Shown piece by piece: positions 47,335 to 58,575 of a stretch of DNA of 64,000 bases. Positions within the stretch are counted from its first letter, which is position 1. Every line of letters begins with the position of its first letter. Source of the DNA: Diaporthe sp. PMI_573 (lineage: Eukaryota > Ascomycota > Sordariomycetes > Diaporthales > Diaporthaceae); contig JAJTUP010000003.1 of NCBI GenBank assembly GCA_021399435.1, positions 1,674,001 to 1,738,000 on the forward strand. Direction: 5' to 3'. Under the pieces are notes generated by a model. That model was not told the DNA's origin. It was given only the letters and a program-made list of their open reading frames with translations, and did not search any database. The translations under genes and the position numbers were made by a program.

Positions 47335-48893
47335 CTATACCCTTGTAACCGTGATCTCAGTTTTAGCCATGATCTTGGTCGGTTCCAATATATGTTCCGT
47401 ACTGTCCGTATTGCGATTTGCGACGCCTGCTTCGGCCTGGACCCGGTGGCCGGAAAGTGAGCCCCCAAGATGCGTATTCCGTCCGTTATTTGTCGACTTC
47501 CATGTTTGCAAAGCATACTGGGACCCAATCTGGTAGCCTGCTCCACCAGACTTGCCCTTGGAGCCAACTGTGCTTCGTTCTCTGAAGTATTTGATGAGAG
47601 GAGACAGGCATGGAACACTGGCGACGATGACTCCCAGGTTGGCTTCGACAGCCGACCACATGATAAGCGGCGCACTATCGGTGTAGACGGCTAGCCGCTT
47701 AACGGTCTGGATGCGGATGATCTGAATTATTGTGATGAAGATGCCCAGTCCAAAGAGTCCAAGCAGCACAACCTTTCTGCGGTTTTGCATCTTGAGGCTC
47801 ATCAGGACGGGAAATGGTAGCACCATGCTAATCAAGTCTCATTTATTAGTACTTACTTTCTCTACGCAGGGCTTCAAGCCCATCGGCAGGAAACCGAATA
47901 CCCGAGAAGCACATCGCCAATCTGTCGGACCAGGGGAGACTTACGCAGTGACATCAAATAAAATGGTTAGGGAAGCCATGGTCGTGTATACGGGTACACC
48001 GGGAAGGCATGTCTTATCAACAATACTCGGGTCCCATTGGGCTGCGACCTGTGGTGTCTGTCAGTGATTGAATAGTCTCCTTAAATAGTGGATCTAGCGC
48101 TCACGGGCTGGCAAAGATTGATTTGCACCAGCAGGAAGGCCAAGTGGAAGAGGATTGTGAGCAGTATGACAACAAATGTGATGTATCTGTAAGCGCCTTT
48201 TGGCATAAAGCGGAGATATGATAGCAGCAGGCTGAGCTTGAAGGCTAGGATGCTTGTGATATAACTGTTCATTGCAATTGTCAGTTTGACCGTGAAAGTA
48301 TGGCTGTGCACACAGTGCCGGTTCGATGGACTTACAATGGAGCGCCCATGTACTGTATCTGCATCCTTTTCCATCAGTTCTCATGTCGAGACTCGACTTG
48401 GTGAGGCTGGCGTGACTCACCAGGCCAAAATTATAGATATCTTCTGTAGGCAGGTCATCGATGTTGTGCAGTCCAAGACCCCATCGTGTCTCTGTGAGTG
48501 GTCATCATCAGTCACTTAGCCTCATTGTATTGAACGTGAGTAAAGGCATGATATACTTACGGATGCAAGATAATATAGAAAAGCCTGCAGATGAAATCTG
48601 AGGCGTGTGAGCACTTCATCGGAGCGGTAGTCGAAGCATAAGGTGAACTGACCCAAGCATAGACAATCACCCAATCATCTGTAATCATCGCGATCAGCCA
48701 TCTATAAACTGAGAACAACGTTGTTATTGAGTCTGAACGTACCCGCGCCGAATGCTTTGACCATGAATTGCCTAACATAAACACGAAGAACGACGGCCAC
48801 CATAGCCAGAGTGGTCATGATAATGGCAACAGCTGAGATCTTGGGCCCATCTGTCGGTGCATTCGGGTCCACGGTGTTGAAGGTCCACCCCAT
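47335..48893 (-). CDS. Rhodopsin-like seven-helix membrane protein (PTH11-type without CFEM)
   Basis: The coding sequence is complement(47335..47827, 47945..48048, 48105..48264, 48336..48358, 48421..48491, 48561..48597, 48653..48678, 48743..48893): eight exons, all phases close, 354 residues. The family signature is clear once spliced: KISAVAIIMTTLAMVAVVLR (TM1), DDWVIVYAW, TRWGLGLHNIDDLPTEDIYN, FKLSLLLSYLRFMPK, LCQPVAAQWDPSI, VLPFPVLMSLKM, then IWSAVEANLGVIVASVPCLS-like TM7 (read here as IMWSAVEANLGVIVASVPC), and a long polar tail. This is the fungal rhodopsin-domain family related to Magnaporthe PTH11. Ligands and G-protein coupling are largely unknown. The start is the ATG at 48893 (MGWTF); upstream only a TTG extends the frame. 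No N-terminal CFEM cysteines are present. Confidence 0.88.
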
Positions 48894-50990
48894 TTTGCCT
48901 AGTCCGGTCAAGGTCGATGAGATCGGGCAGGGTCAGCTATGGCTGCTATGTGGGTTCTGTCTGAGATCAGGAGTTTGCAGATCCGGAACGAAGCGGTCAA
49001 CCGAACGACCTTTGTACTGTGTAAATTGGAAGACCAGTTTGATGCAAACAGCCCACATCGACTTCAAGCTGCTATTTTGGAAAGCGGATGGGCATCAAAT
49101 ATGAGGAACTGGCCAAAAGGACGCCAACCCAATCTAGACTCGGATCGACCTGGACTGCATCTTGAATCACCGCTGGAACAGTTTATACCTCAAGATTGCC
49201 AGCTTGCTACGGCCCTTGTTCACCTCTCACACACCTGCATGAGCCTGGACCGAACCCAACGGTCCAGTGGATGCCCAGGTACAGGTATCCACTCCAAGCC
49301 AGGTCCTACCCGAGATACCTTGTGCTAACGGAGTGTCCACACCTGACGGTGGGAATGTGGGTAAATTCTTGCAACCAGGCGCACAAAAGAGATTTCCTAC
49401 AGGTCTATTCTTTCTAGGAGTACGGTCTGTTACTCTTGAGCCACGTGAGGCTGAAAAGCCAGAGTGCGCATCGCCTGGCTCGTTGCGTGCTATCAAGGGA
49501 TCATTCCCTCCCTGAATGTAGACGTTGGTCATCGTTCAACGACGATTGTCACAAACGAATGTTCGGTGGGGGTATTGAGGCTCACCGGCCGAGGCTTCCG
49601 CAATTCGGCAGTATCATTTGCGAAATTTGCCGCAAACACGAGGGGTTAGGCAATCTGAGTTCTATACTATTGGTGGAGTTCTCACGAACGGTGACCGTCC
49701 TGGATGAACCATTCCATTCACTCTTGCGCGCTAGATCCAGGGTCAGGTTTTCTAGAACAAAGCTTGTCTCAAGGAGGGAGCTTAATCTGCTTGATGGCGC
49801 TGGCCCGACGGATGTCGTCGAGGGTTGTAATAATTACTTGAGGTATGTCAGGGATTAGGCTGGGCAAGATGCCTAGGTACTCGCAACACAATTTTATTAC
49901 GGTGCAAGGAGTCGGGAGGAGACCCACATCGCCGATGACTAGCTACGCAGGGCGAATGAGGATTCTGCGTACCATGGGCCAGGAACCTGTGCAGTCGGGG
50001 CAGACGACCCCTTCGGCAGTGCTCATCCGATGCAGCAATCATACTCCGCTGGAGATATTGTCTGAAGTGGACTCAGCAACTGGGCTATGCGAGCAGAATG
50101 GAACGATGTATCAAACGCACTCCGCGCAGGTTGGCCGGCGCTACTCGGAGCAGGGGTCGGAGTGGTCTAGACCGCTTGGGGAAGGTGTATTTCGACTATT
50201 CGCAGATATTTGCTGGTCTGCATGAGAACTGGGAGAACGCCCACGTGGCATTTGGAACAGCGCGGTGTATTCCCTCTTCCCACTTCGCACCGACTCTCAC
50301 GTTTCCTTCAAGCGTCAGTATGCCTCAGGGTGGGATTAAGAAATGCTTACCACGTGTCTGGAAAAGTGATCAAAAGCCCGGGTTGCAACAGCAAAACATG
50401 GCTTTCCGTCTAGGCACTCGGGGGCCAGCCAACGCCTGGTAGTGATACATCACACCGGGGAAATGCCGAGCTCCCCACGGCGAGGGTGCGCAACCTGCGG
50501 GCCCCCAAACCTTGTTTTCCTTCTGGGCCAGTCACCACTCGGGCACGGGGCTGGAGGGGGCGATATCAAGAATATTGTGGCGAACAGGCGAAGCCACCCA
50601 AGAACAATAATGCGGCTTTCGGCCAGTAGATCTATATGCACACTCCGGAAAACAATCCTTTCTGCTGGAACGGCAGGATTAGCAGATCTTAGCCCTGCAT
50701 CCGTGCCGCTTAAAGTCCCGGCGTCTTGTGTTATGCCCAAGGTCAAGGATTTCCTCGGTGGGCCTTCTGCCCTCCGACTCCACCTTTTGCGCGTTACCCT
50801 TTCCAACGGCCGAATCTAGGGGGCCCCATATCGCGATCCTTGTGGTGTGGCTTTGATTTATTCTAGACGGCGACCAAATGAACTGTAAAGCGGTCTGACA
50901 GCATTATATGAACAAATGGAGAGTGGCCACGCCGGTGGTCTTTCCTCTCCGTCTTCAGCACCACAGTCACCCGTTGGTTTCCAACACAAT
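48894..50990. other. Intergenic, divergent promoter region
   Basis: This lies between the rhodopsin-like gene and the berberine-bridge oxidase gene, which are transcribed away from each other. A partial palindrome (GCCTAGGTAC) is at 49871-49880. The overlapping frames (for example 49436-49858) show no features. Confidence 0.45.
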
Positions 50991-52891
50991 ATGAGGGCTT
51001 CCATACTGTCTCTCGGCGTTTGCGCCACGCCTTCGCTCTCCCTGGCCGTCTCGAATGCCACCTGCAAGTGCTTCCCCGGAGAGAGCTGCTGGCCGTCCAC
51101 CAAGAGTTGGGAATCCCTGAACGCGACGGTTGGTGGCAGGCTCCTTGAGACTGTTCCTCTAGCCCAGAAATGCCACGACCCTCAGTTCGACAATGCCACC
51201 TGCTCAGCGCTTCAGAGCGAATGGCAGTCCCCAGGGGTGCAGTGAGTTGGGGCTATCTGTGACTGCATCCCGTGAAACCAAGCTAACAAGTCAACAGCAT
51301 GTCTGACCCTTCTTCAGTGATGGCCCCCTTCTTTGCCAATCAGAGGTAAGCGATCAAGTGCCGGACTGAGATACCGGTGACGTTGAGGATTATATGAGCG
51401 ACTAACTCCTTCTCCCCCCAACATTCAGTTGTGACCCATTCACTGCCGAGGACAAACCCTGTGGCTTCGGCAACTACGTCCGTTACGCAGTCAATGTCTC
51501 AAACGCAGATGATGTGGTTGCTACCATCGCATTCGCCAAGGAGAACAACATCCGGTTCGTTATTCGAAACACCGGACACGATTATCTCGGTCGTTCAACT
51601 GGAGCCGGGTCTCTGTCAGTGTGGACTCACTACCTAAAAAATATCGAATTTCTCGACTGGAGCGATGCTAGCTACACCGGACAAGCCGTCAAGGTTGGTG
51701 CGGGCGTGCAGGGCTACGAGATCCTTGATGCCACCAGGGCCCGCGGACTTGTCGTGGTTGGTGGCGAGTGCCCGACTGTCGGGCTTGCTGGTGGTTATAC
51801 CCAGGGTGGTGGGCACTCTGCCTTGAGCACAAACTATGGTCTATCTGCAGACAATGTCCTGGAGTGGGAGGCTGTCACTGCAGATGGCCAGGTTGTCAAA
51901 GCTTCTCCTACGGAGAATCCCGACCTCTACTGGGCTCTCAGCGGCGGTGGCGCAGGCAACTATGCCGTCGTGACTTCAATGACTGTAAAGGTCTTTCCAG
52001 ACACGTACGTTGGAGCCGGTACCCTCGCCTTCTACTCGGCTGATACAACGGCCGACCAATTCTACGAGGGTATCAACGCATTCCACGCTGCGCTGCCTGC
52101 TATGGTGGACGCAGGATCCATGGTTGTTTACTACTTCACCTCGACTGTAAGTTCCCCTGTGGCGATTGGTATGACTCTGCTTCGAGCCATGTCTAACATG
52201 ACTTAAGTTCTTCCAAATTGCGCCGCTCACGGCCTACAACAAGACGGCAAATGAGGTCGAAGCTATCCTGGCTCCCTTCGTGCAGAAGCTCAACGATCTG
52301 AACATCACGCACACAGCGTCATACAACCAATCTTGCTCGTACTACAACCACTACGACACCTACTTTGGACCGCTTCCCGTCGGTGCTATCCAGGTCGGAA
52401 TCGCCCAATACGGTGGAAGGCTTATCCCCCGCTCGGTCGTGGAGAGTAACGCAACAGGCCTCAACCAAGCCGCCCGCTCCATCGCGGAGCAGGGTGTCAC
52501 CTGGATCGGTGTCGGAACAGACGTCAGCAAGTTCGCGACTGACGAGAAGAACGCCGTGTTGCCCGCCTGGCGAAGTGCTCTCGTGCACGCCACGCTGACG
52601 ACGGTCTGGTCCTTCGACCCGGCAGACTGGGATCAGATGCTGGCAAACCAGCAGCTCATGACCGACACCGTCATTCCTACCATTGAGGCCGCCACCCCTG
52701 GCTCTGGCGCATATCTGAATGAGGGAGACTTCCAGCAGCCGAACTTCCAGGACGTGTTCTTCGGGTCAAAGTACGAGACTCTCTTGGGCATCAAGGCGAA
52801 GTACGACCCGAGTGGACTCTTGTACGCGACCAAGGCTGTCGGGTCAGAGTCGTGGACGGTTGCCGAAAACGGACAATTGTGTCGATCTTGA
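50991..52891 (+). CDS. Secreted berberine-bridge-type FAD-linked oxidase
   Basis: The coding sequence is join(50991..51241, 51298..51345, 51429..52146, 52208..52891): 566 residues with closing phases. A signal peptide is likely at the start (MRASILSLGVCATPSLSLAV), and many NxT/NxS glycosylation sites follow. The FAD-binding domain (PCMH fold) shows NYVRYAVNVSNADDVVATIA, the His-containing RNTGHDYLGRSTGAGSLSVW, then GECPTVGLAGGYTQGGGHS (Cys in GECP). In this oxidase family the His and Cys are the sites that link FAD covalently in a bivalent manner, so both attachment residues appear to be present. The BBE C-terminal region ends VFFGSKYETLLGIKAKYDP. Such enzymes oxidise alcohols, sugars or alkaloid-like metabolites to a double bond using O2. 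Substrate is not deducible. Confidence 0.9.
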
Positions 52892-53465
52892 TGCTGTTGA
52901 AATGGACAGTGAGAGGATCACAACTATATACATTATCTAGTAATTAATCAACTTCGTTGACAAAAGACCGTCCATCGAGATCTCCTCTAGTAATGGATAC
53001 AGTTCACCCTTAGTAGCCTGCCTGTATTGTAGCTTCATTGGGATGAGGTGTTCAACGAACTCCTGAGCCGTTGAATACCTCGTTCTCTTGCCTCTACAGT
53101 GCTCATGACCCTGTCGACCAGTCCGAAGTGGCCGGAAGGAACCTGGATACGCGATGATGTTGCTGTGGAAGATTGGCTCCAGATATGTAATTCGAAAGGA
53201 AGAAAAGGAATGTCGTGTGGCTCTTCTGAGAAGAGGCTAGCATAGTAAAATCATTCACCTACTGAGTATGATTCACACAACATCATTCTCCGGTCTTGAC
53301 GACTTCTTATGGTTGCGATATAGGGCATGGAAAATCAATCCTACGGGGCGCGATTTTGGGATAGGACTGGCTTTCATGGCATTGGATATCATGATATGTA
53401 AAGATAGATAGACGTCCAATGAAGACAACAAGGCATTTCCAATGCCGAATTTCAAAGCTCTACTC
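52892..53465. other. Intergenic, 3' to 3' spacer
   Basis: This separates the convergent oxidase and monooxygenase genes. It should contain both polyadenylation regions; no gene was recognised. Confidence 0.55.
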
Positions 53466-54723
53466 CTACTGACCATTGCTTGCTGCCCTCTTAGCCAAAC
53501 CCTCCCGTACTCTTGGCAAGATATACCGTCCATAGTCGATGCTGTCGTTGAGGTTGTCATAACCACGGATAGAAATCAGGTCCGCACCCAGATCGACGTA
53601 ATCCAGGATAGACTCCGCAACAGTGTCATACGACCCTACTAGAGCAGTAGACGCGCCCCGTGCATTTGTCGCAGTCACCGTGGGGTACCACAGACACCTA
53701 TCCTGCACCTCGCCACGCTTCGCGATCTCCAGCAGGCGCTGAGAGCCAACATTCTGTGGTGTTCCGGTAGCTGGTGGGGCCTTGCCCTGCCCGGCCCAAC
53801 TGGCGCCGCCGTTGCCCTTGAGCGCATCGAGTGTTCTGTAAGCTTTTGCCCACGCCAGGTCTTCTGACTCGGCGATGATCGGTCGGAAGGTCACCCAGAT
53901 CCGTGGCCGGTCGTCCTTGGCTCGGCCAGCCTTCTCGGCCTCGGCGTAGATCTTGTCAATCTGCTCCTTCGTCTCCTTCAGTGGCTCACCCCACAGACCG
54001 AAGATGTCTGCCAAGGAGCCACCGACCTGGTATGCCTGGGGCGACGAGCCGCCGACCGAGACCTTGATGGCGCGTGGCCCGCCAACGGGTTGGACTGCGT
54101 TTGAGAAGTCTTTGAACTTGTAAAATTGGCCGTCCCAATCGAAGGGCTCGGAAGACTCCCATGCGCGGCGGAGAATCTTGATGTACTCCTCGAGCCTAGC
54201 GTATCTCGAGTCCTTATCGAGGAAGTCACCCTCCCTCGCTTGCTCGGCATCACTTCCTCCAGCGATAAAGTGCACGACTACCCGACCCCTACCGAGATGG
54301 TTGAGTGTGGCAAGCATCTTGGCGGCAACGGTGGGAAACATAGTGTTTGGCCTCAGAGCAATAATAATGTTGAGCTTCTTGGTTTTGGCGAGAATAGTAG
54401 CCCCTATTGTGAAAGGGTCGTAACCACCGGACCCATCTATCCAATGATTTCTCAGTCAGGCACATTCGTTTTCATTTTGCCCGCCCCGTGAGATAGCCTC
54501 AGACACAGCTTCGAAGACATCTCACAAAAGACAGAGACAAATCACAGTTTTTCCGCACATGGGAAGATTACTTACAGGGGATAAGTGTGTAATTGAAGTC
54601 ATAGTCGTCGAGTCCGCGAGAATAACGATCGATGAAGTCCGGGTCCGCCTTAGCCCCTGGGATAGGCTTGAGCTCCGTAGAGGCGTTGGGGAAGGTCACT
54701 GAGATGAACTCGGCAAAAGACAT
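53466..54723 (-). CDS. LLM-class flavin-dependent monooxygenase (SsuD-like)
   Basis: The coding sequence is complement(53466..54436, 54576..54723): one 139-nt intron and 372 residues. It belongs to the bacterial-luciferase-like superfamily and resembles alkanesulfonate and dimethylsulfone monooxygenases. Landmarks are FIDRYSRGLDDYDFNYTLIP, YDPFTIGATILAK, ALRPNTMFPTVAAKMLATL, RVVVHFIAGGSDAEQAREGD, WDGQFYKFKDF, KVSVGGSSPQAYQVGG, and YVDLGADLISIRGYDN. This TIM-barrel enzyme uses reduced FMN (from a partner reductase) and O2. In SsuD relatives it cleaves a C-S bond and releases sulfite. Fungal homologues are thought to scavenge sulfur or degrade sulfonates, and the substrate here is unknown. The spliced exon 1 starts MSFAEFISVTFPNAS at 54723. 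It lies tail-to-tail with the FAD oxidase. Confidence 0.88.
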
Positions 54724-56427
54724 TTTGGATAATTTTCGGCAAAATGACCCTGTTGAGATACGCTAAAAAAGAGGCACTGTACAATTCAGTCTGATGTTCT
54801 TGCCATGTGGTTGAATTATATACCAGGCATAGCTGTCGGCATGGTGGGGAAGCGGATGGCGACAGCTGCTTGAGGATCACGTCTTACACCAAAATCCGAT
54901 GATCGGCCGGATGTCGTCCCACGCAGGGAGTCACATCATTTGAACTCTAGTTCGCGCCAGCGAATAAAGCTTCGGGAATCGGCCAAGTAGAGTGTGGCTG
55001 GCATCCTGCAGATTGGACAAAGCACCCTGCTCGCACACATCTATGCACCCTGCGTCCACTTGTAGCACCGAGATACGTGTATGGATTACTAGCAGCTGAC
55101 TTGATTGATAAGACAACATCCGATCTTCCGGCCTGGTGCAGAGATATAACCCCGAGATCTCGGTCGGATATCCTGCTTTGTAATAGGCAGTGGCATCCTT
55201 TGCTTCCTCGAAGTGGGGCAAGAAATGGCGTTGGTAACTCATTATGTGTTTGCGTGCCGCGGCTGCCCTGCTACACGCCTTGTGCGTGACCGGCAACTAT
55301 TCAGAGAAAGGAGCCTTGAGCGGTCCAATTCTCCCAGAGCCGAGATTCACCTCTCATCTCAAGTTCCTGGACCTCATTCATCTCGTTATAGCCATTAGAC
55401 CAGCATGTACTCTTGGCTGGATTATTTGTTCAAAGTTGAGTGGCATCCTACCCGACTCAGGTGCTGCATGTGATTATGGCTGTTGCGTGCAGTAGTTAAG
55501 CCAGGTTGCTTGATTTATGCTTGTAAAGACACAATATTTCGTGCAATATTCTTTCGAGCATCCCACCAGAGTCACTGTTCGAGCACAATGTGAGGATAGT
55601 GGGATTAGTCTGGACTCTGCTGATTTAAGCTGGCGGGCAGCAGACGGAACAAGCTTGGGGGGGGGGGGGACAGACGAGATGAGGTCGCTTTGGCAAGACC
55701 AAAACTCATACTTCTACAGCAGACTACAGCAGACACTTTCACTTGGACTCGCTGTTTAGGTCTTGCCTTGCCCGCATCCCCTCCGTTTAGGATGAGAGCC
55801 ACAGGCCACCCCACCACTGCCGACCGAGCTGTCACAAAGGGTTAGGGGCCTTTTCCTGTATTGGAGCTGTTTTCTGTGCCTGTGACATTCACAAAGAACA
55901 TCATGGCTTTCAAACCCCAAAACAGTCGTTCATTCAGAACGTTTCACCATCTTGGTCATGCTGGCGTGTCGAGGTGCTTTGCTGATGTATATGGCCGATC
56001 AGTTGCACCCACTTCAGCCTCCGAAAGCTGGCTTTCGTTCACGAGCCCTCATCCTGGATTGTTTCCAAACTCATAAACGGGACCATGCTGAATACGCTGT
56101 CATAAAGGAGGCGAGTGGCTGTTGTGATTTTCAGCATAGCGGGTCTCTGGCCAGGTGACAGGTGACGGGGGCCAAAAACTGCATGTTAAGCAAACATCAG
56201 GAACATGCCTCCATGTGTATTTTTAAGAGTTTCTCGCAATATCTGCAGTAATTTGCAACCGCTGTTGATAACTGAACATGGACACAAGTGAAAACGAAGA
56301 GACCAGTCCACAAGCGTCCTTTCCTGCGCCTGCACTAAGTACACCAGTCGGCAAAGCAACCTGCCATGCGAGTTCCATTCCTTTCCCCCACGTTTCTTGT
56401 TTAAGCCGACTGCAGAACTTCTAGTTC
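54724..56427. other. Intergenic, no gene recognised
   Basis: This includes the monooxygenase promoter and a run of about 13 G bases (55657-55669). Open frames on both strands show no family features. Confidence 0.5.
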
Positions 56428-57084
56428 TCAGACTGAGCCCATGTTCTGTGCACTCCAGCCGCTGTCGTACTGAGAACGCTGTCTCCTACGATCAGACAGG
56501 CTCGGTCCACCTCCCCGTTGGCCACTACTAGTGAACTGCGGAGAATATCTCCTGCGGAAAGTGCCTGCCGGAGACTGCCATTCAGTCCTATGAGGGGCTC
56601 TATCCTGTCCCCCGGGTCTGATGTGAGATGTCTCGCCTAGGGATGGCCGCTGCCAGGGGTGCAAGCTACGTGCAGACCAGCCTCGCATGGATGACTGGCG
56701 TGTTGGCTCACGCTGTGGCATGGGGTCGATGGGAATATCGATCACGCTTTCTGCATCGCGTACCCCGTCGTACTGTAATGTTGGGATTCTTGTTCTGCAC
56801 GCCATGTGTCAGCCAATCTTTCAGTGTTGTGGCAGGAGTTGAAGGAGTGTTGGTGGATTAAATAGATGCTGTCTTAGAGAATCGTCATGCAACTTGGCTC
56901 ACATATGCCTCCGTCCATAAAAAATCTGCCAAGCTTGGAGAATAAGACTGAGTACACCTAGGATGATCGTGACTGAGGTATTGAGGTCTATAGCCCAGGG
57001 GCTATTCGGGTCTTTCATGACCAGAAAGGTGTCGCTAAAGGCTGCCGATGGAACAGGGACGCTGCCGCTGGTTAATGGAGCCAT
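56428..57084 (-). CDS. Tentative small membrane-anchored protein with disordered tail
   Basis: The proposed coding sequence is complement(56428..56794, 56903..57084), one 108-nt intron (GTGAGC donor, GTGCAG acceptor), 182 residues with closing phases. Residues about 1-35 are Ser/Pro/Thr-rich. A single hydrophobic segment follows (TSVTIILGVLSLILQAWQIF, about 38-57). After a basic YGRRH stop-transfer, the tail is polar and Arg/Ser/Gln-rich with RDAESVIDIPIDP and SDRRRQRSQYDSG. The ATG at 57084 is the first; the upstream frame begins with TTG. I recognise no family. Support is the in-frame splice and a protein-like composition only. Confidence 0.42.
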
Positions 57085-58575
57085 GAAGAATAAATTAATC
57101 AATATCAAGGGCCGTTTCTGGTTCAACGAGCCGTCGTGCGAATACGAGGCTGTCCGTTAGACAGGATGCAGTGAAGCAAGACAGGGGATTGCTCGGTCGG
57201 ATCCGGATCGCAAATAAGCTCGAATGCCCGTAAGTACCACAGCGTAAGATGAACGAAGAGGATGCACCTTTGTATATCTGCCGTCGAGTAATTGATAACG
57301 CTAGAGGAGCATTTACTGGCACGTACGCTGGCTCGAACGGCGAGAATGAGGATGCTATGTGGTTTGTAGGCCGCCTGGTGGCTTTGAGTCTATTTCATAT
57401 ACTCCTAGGCAGTCTGAACCCCCATGCCCTCAGATCTGACAACCACAGTGATCTGCACTTGTCATCCGAGATCTCTGGGGAGCTCCAGGGATGTCAGTGG
57501 TCAGCGTGGTCACACCAAAATTTCTGTGACTATTGAATACTTACTGGAACTCCTGCATATCACACCTTCATTTGTGTGGTTCATGCAGGCTCAAGTGGGA
57601 ACGCAAGGTCTATTTGTGCCAGAGGGCGGACCAATGGAAAATGCAGGCGTCGAAGGGGGTCTGACACGGGTCAAACAAATGGCACGTTTAGGCACCCAGA
57701 TAGCGGCCGCGTCACGGAGCGTGGCTCGGGGATTAAGCCAGACATGACGGCATAGAACTCGCCATTGTTAGTGTTAGCAGGGCAACACCCCTCCTTCCCA
57801 GTCAGATATGCGGCGCAGCCACATTGGAAGCATTAGTATGTAACAACGAGCATTTCCTGCCCCTCCGCTCGATGGTATTTGTGATTGATTGTCACCATGT
57901 GTAATGGACATTGATGGCTGGAGCCATGTTTTGATGCATAACGAGTTTTGCTGGGGAGTCCGCTACGCGGCCACAGCATAGACGACCTGAGCAATACTTG
58001 GCCGCCCAAGCTCCCCTGGAGTACTCTTGTGGGATAAACTATGAAATAATCTCCTATGGAATAACTTCCTATGAGAAAGCCCCCGATGAGAGAACTTCAT
58101 GTGTGATAATCCCCTATAGGATAGTTAACTGGGTAGAGGGTAAGTAAGCCACAGGAGCTCTGCAATGATGTGTTGCAATATTTGAAGGCAAAGAAGAAGA
58201 AAAAAGGAAAGGTGGCTGTGTTAGCACTTTAGTAATGTATGTGATAACTCTCAGGCGTGGACAGGATGGTTGGTAGGTGAGGCAACGATCTTGGTTCACC
58301 GCACCACTGGTCGCAATGTGATCCTTGTGCACGGTCCGTCAATGATCCGTTGGTCCCGTTGTGTCCGACCAACGCCAGCTCACCCAATCGTCAGCCCCCA
58401 GGGTGAGCTGTGTGTTGGACAAAGTCCTTGACGCCGCAAATCCCCTTGCACAGGCGACGCAGTTAGGATACTGCTTGTTGACTCCGATCGCATACTTCCC
58501 TGCGTGGCCCCAAGGTCCTAATTCGCCTCGACTGAGTCGGCAGCCTGCGTTGCTGTCGAGTCGTAGCGGCCGACA
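57085..58575. other. Intergenic with 15-bp tandem repeat
   Basis: This contains a degenerate 15-bp minisatellite at 58028-58132. It also holds the P450 promoter at its right end. No further gene was recognised. Confidence 0.5.
58028..58132 (+). repeat. 15-bp tandem repeat, seven units
   Basis: Units follow the pattern GRRATAAYYYCCTAT. Examples are GAAATAATCTCCTAT (58043-58057) and GGAATAACTTCCTAT (58058-58072); the last unit (58118-58132) is more diverged. In one plus-strand frame the array is open and encodes five-residue units such as ISYGI and TSYEK, but I see no ATG in that frame. Confidence 0.7.
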
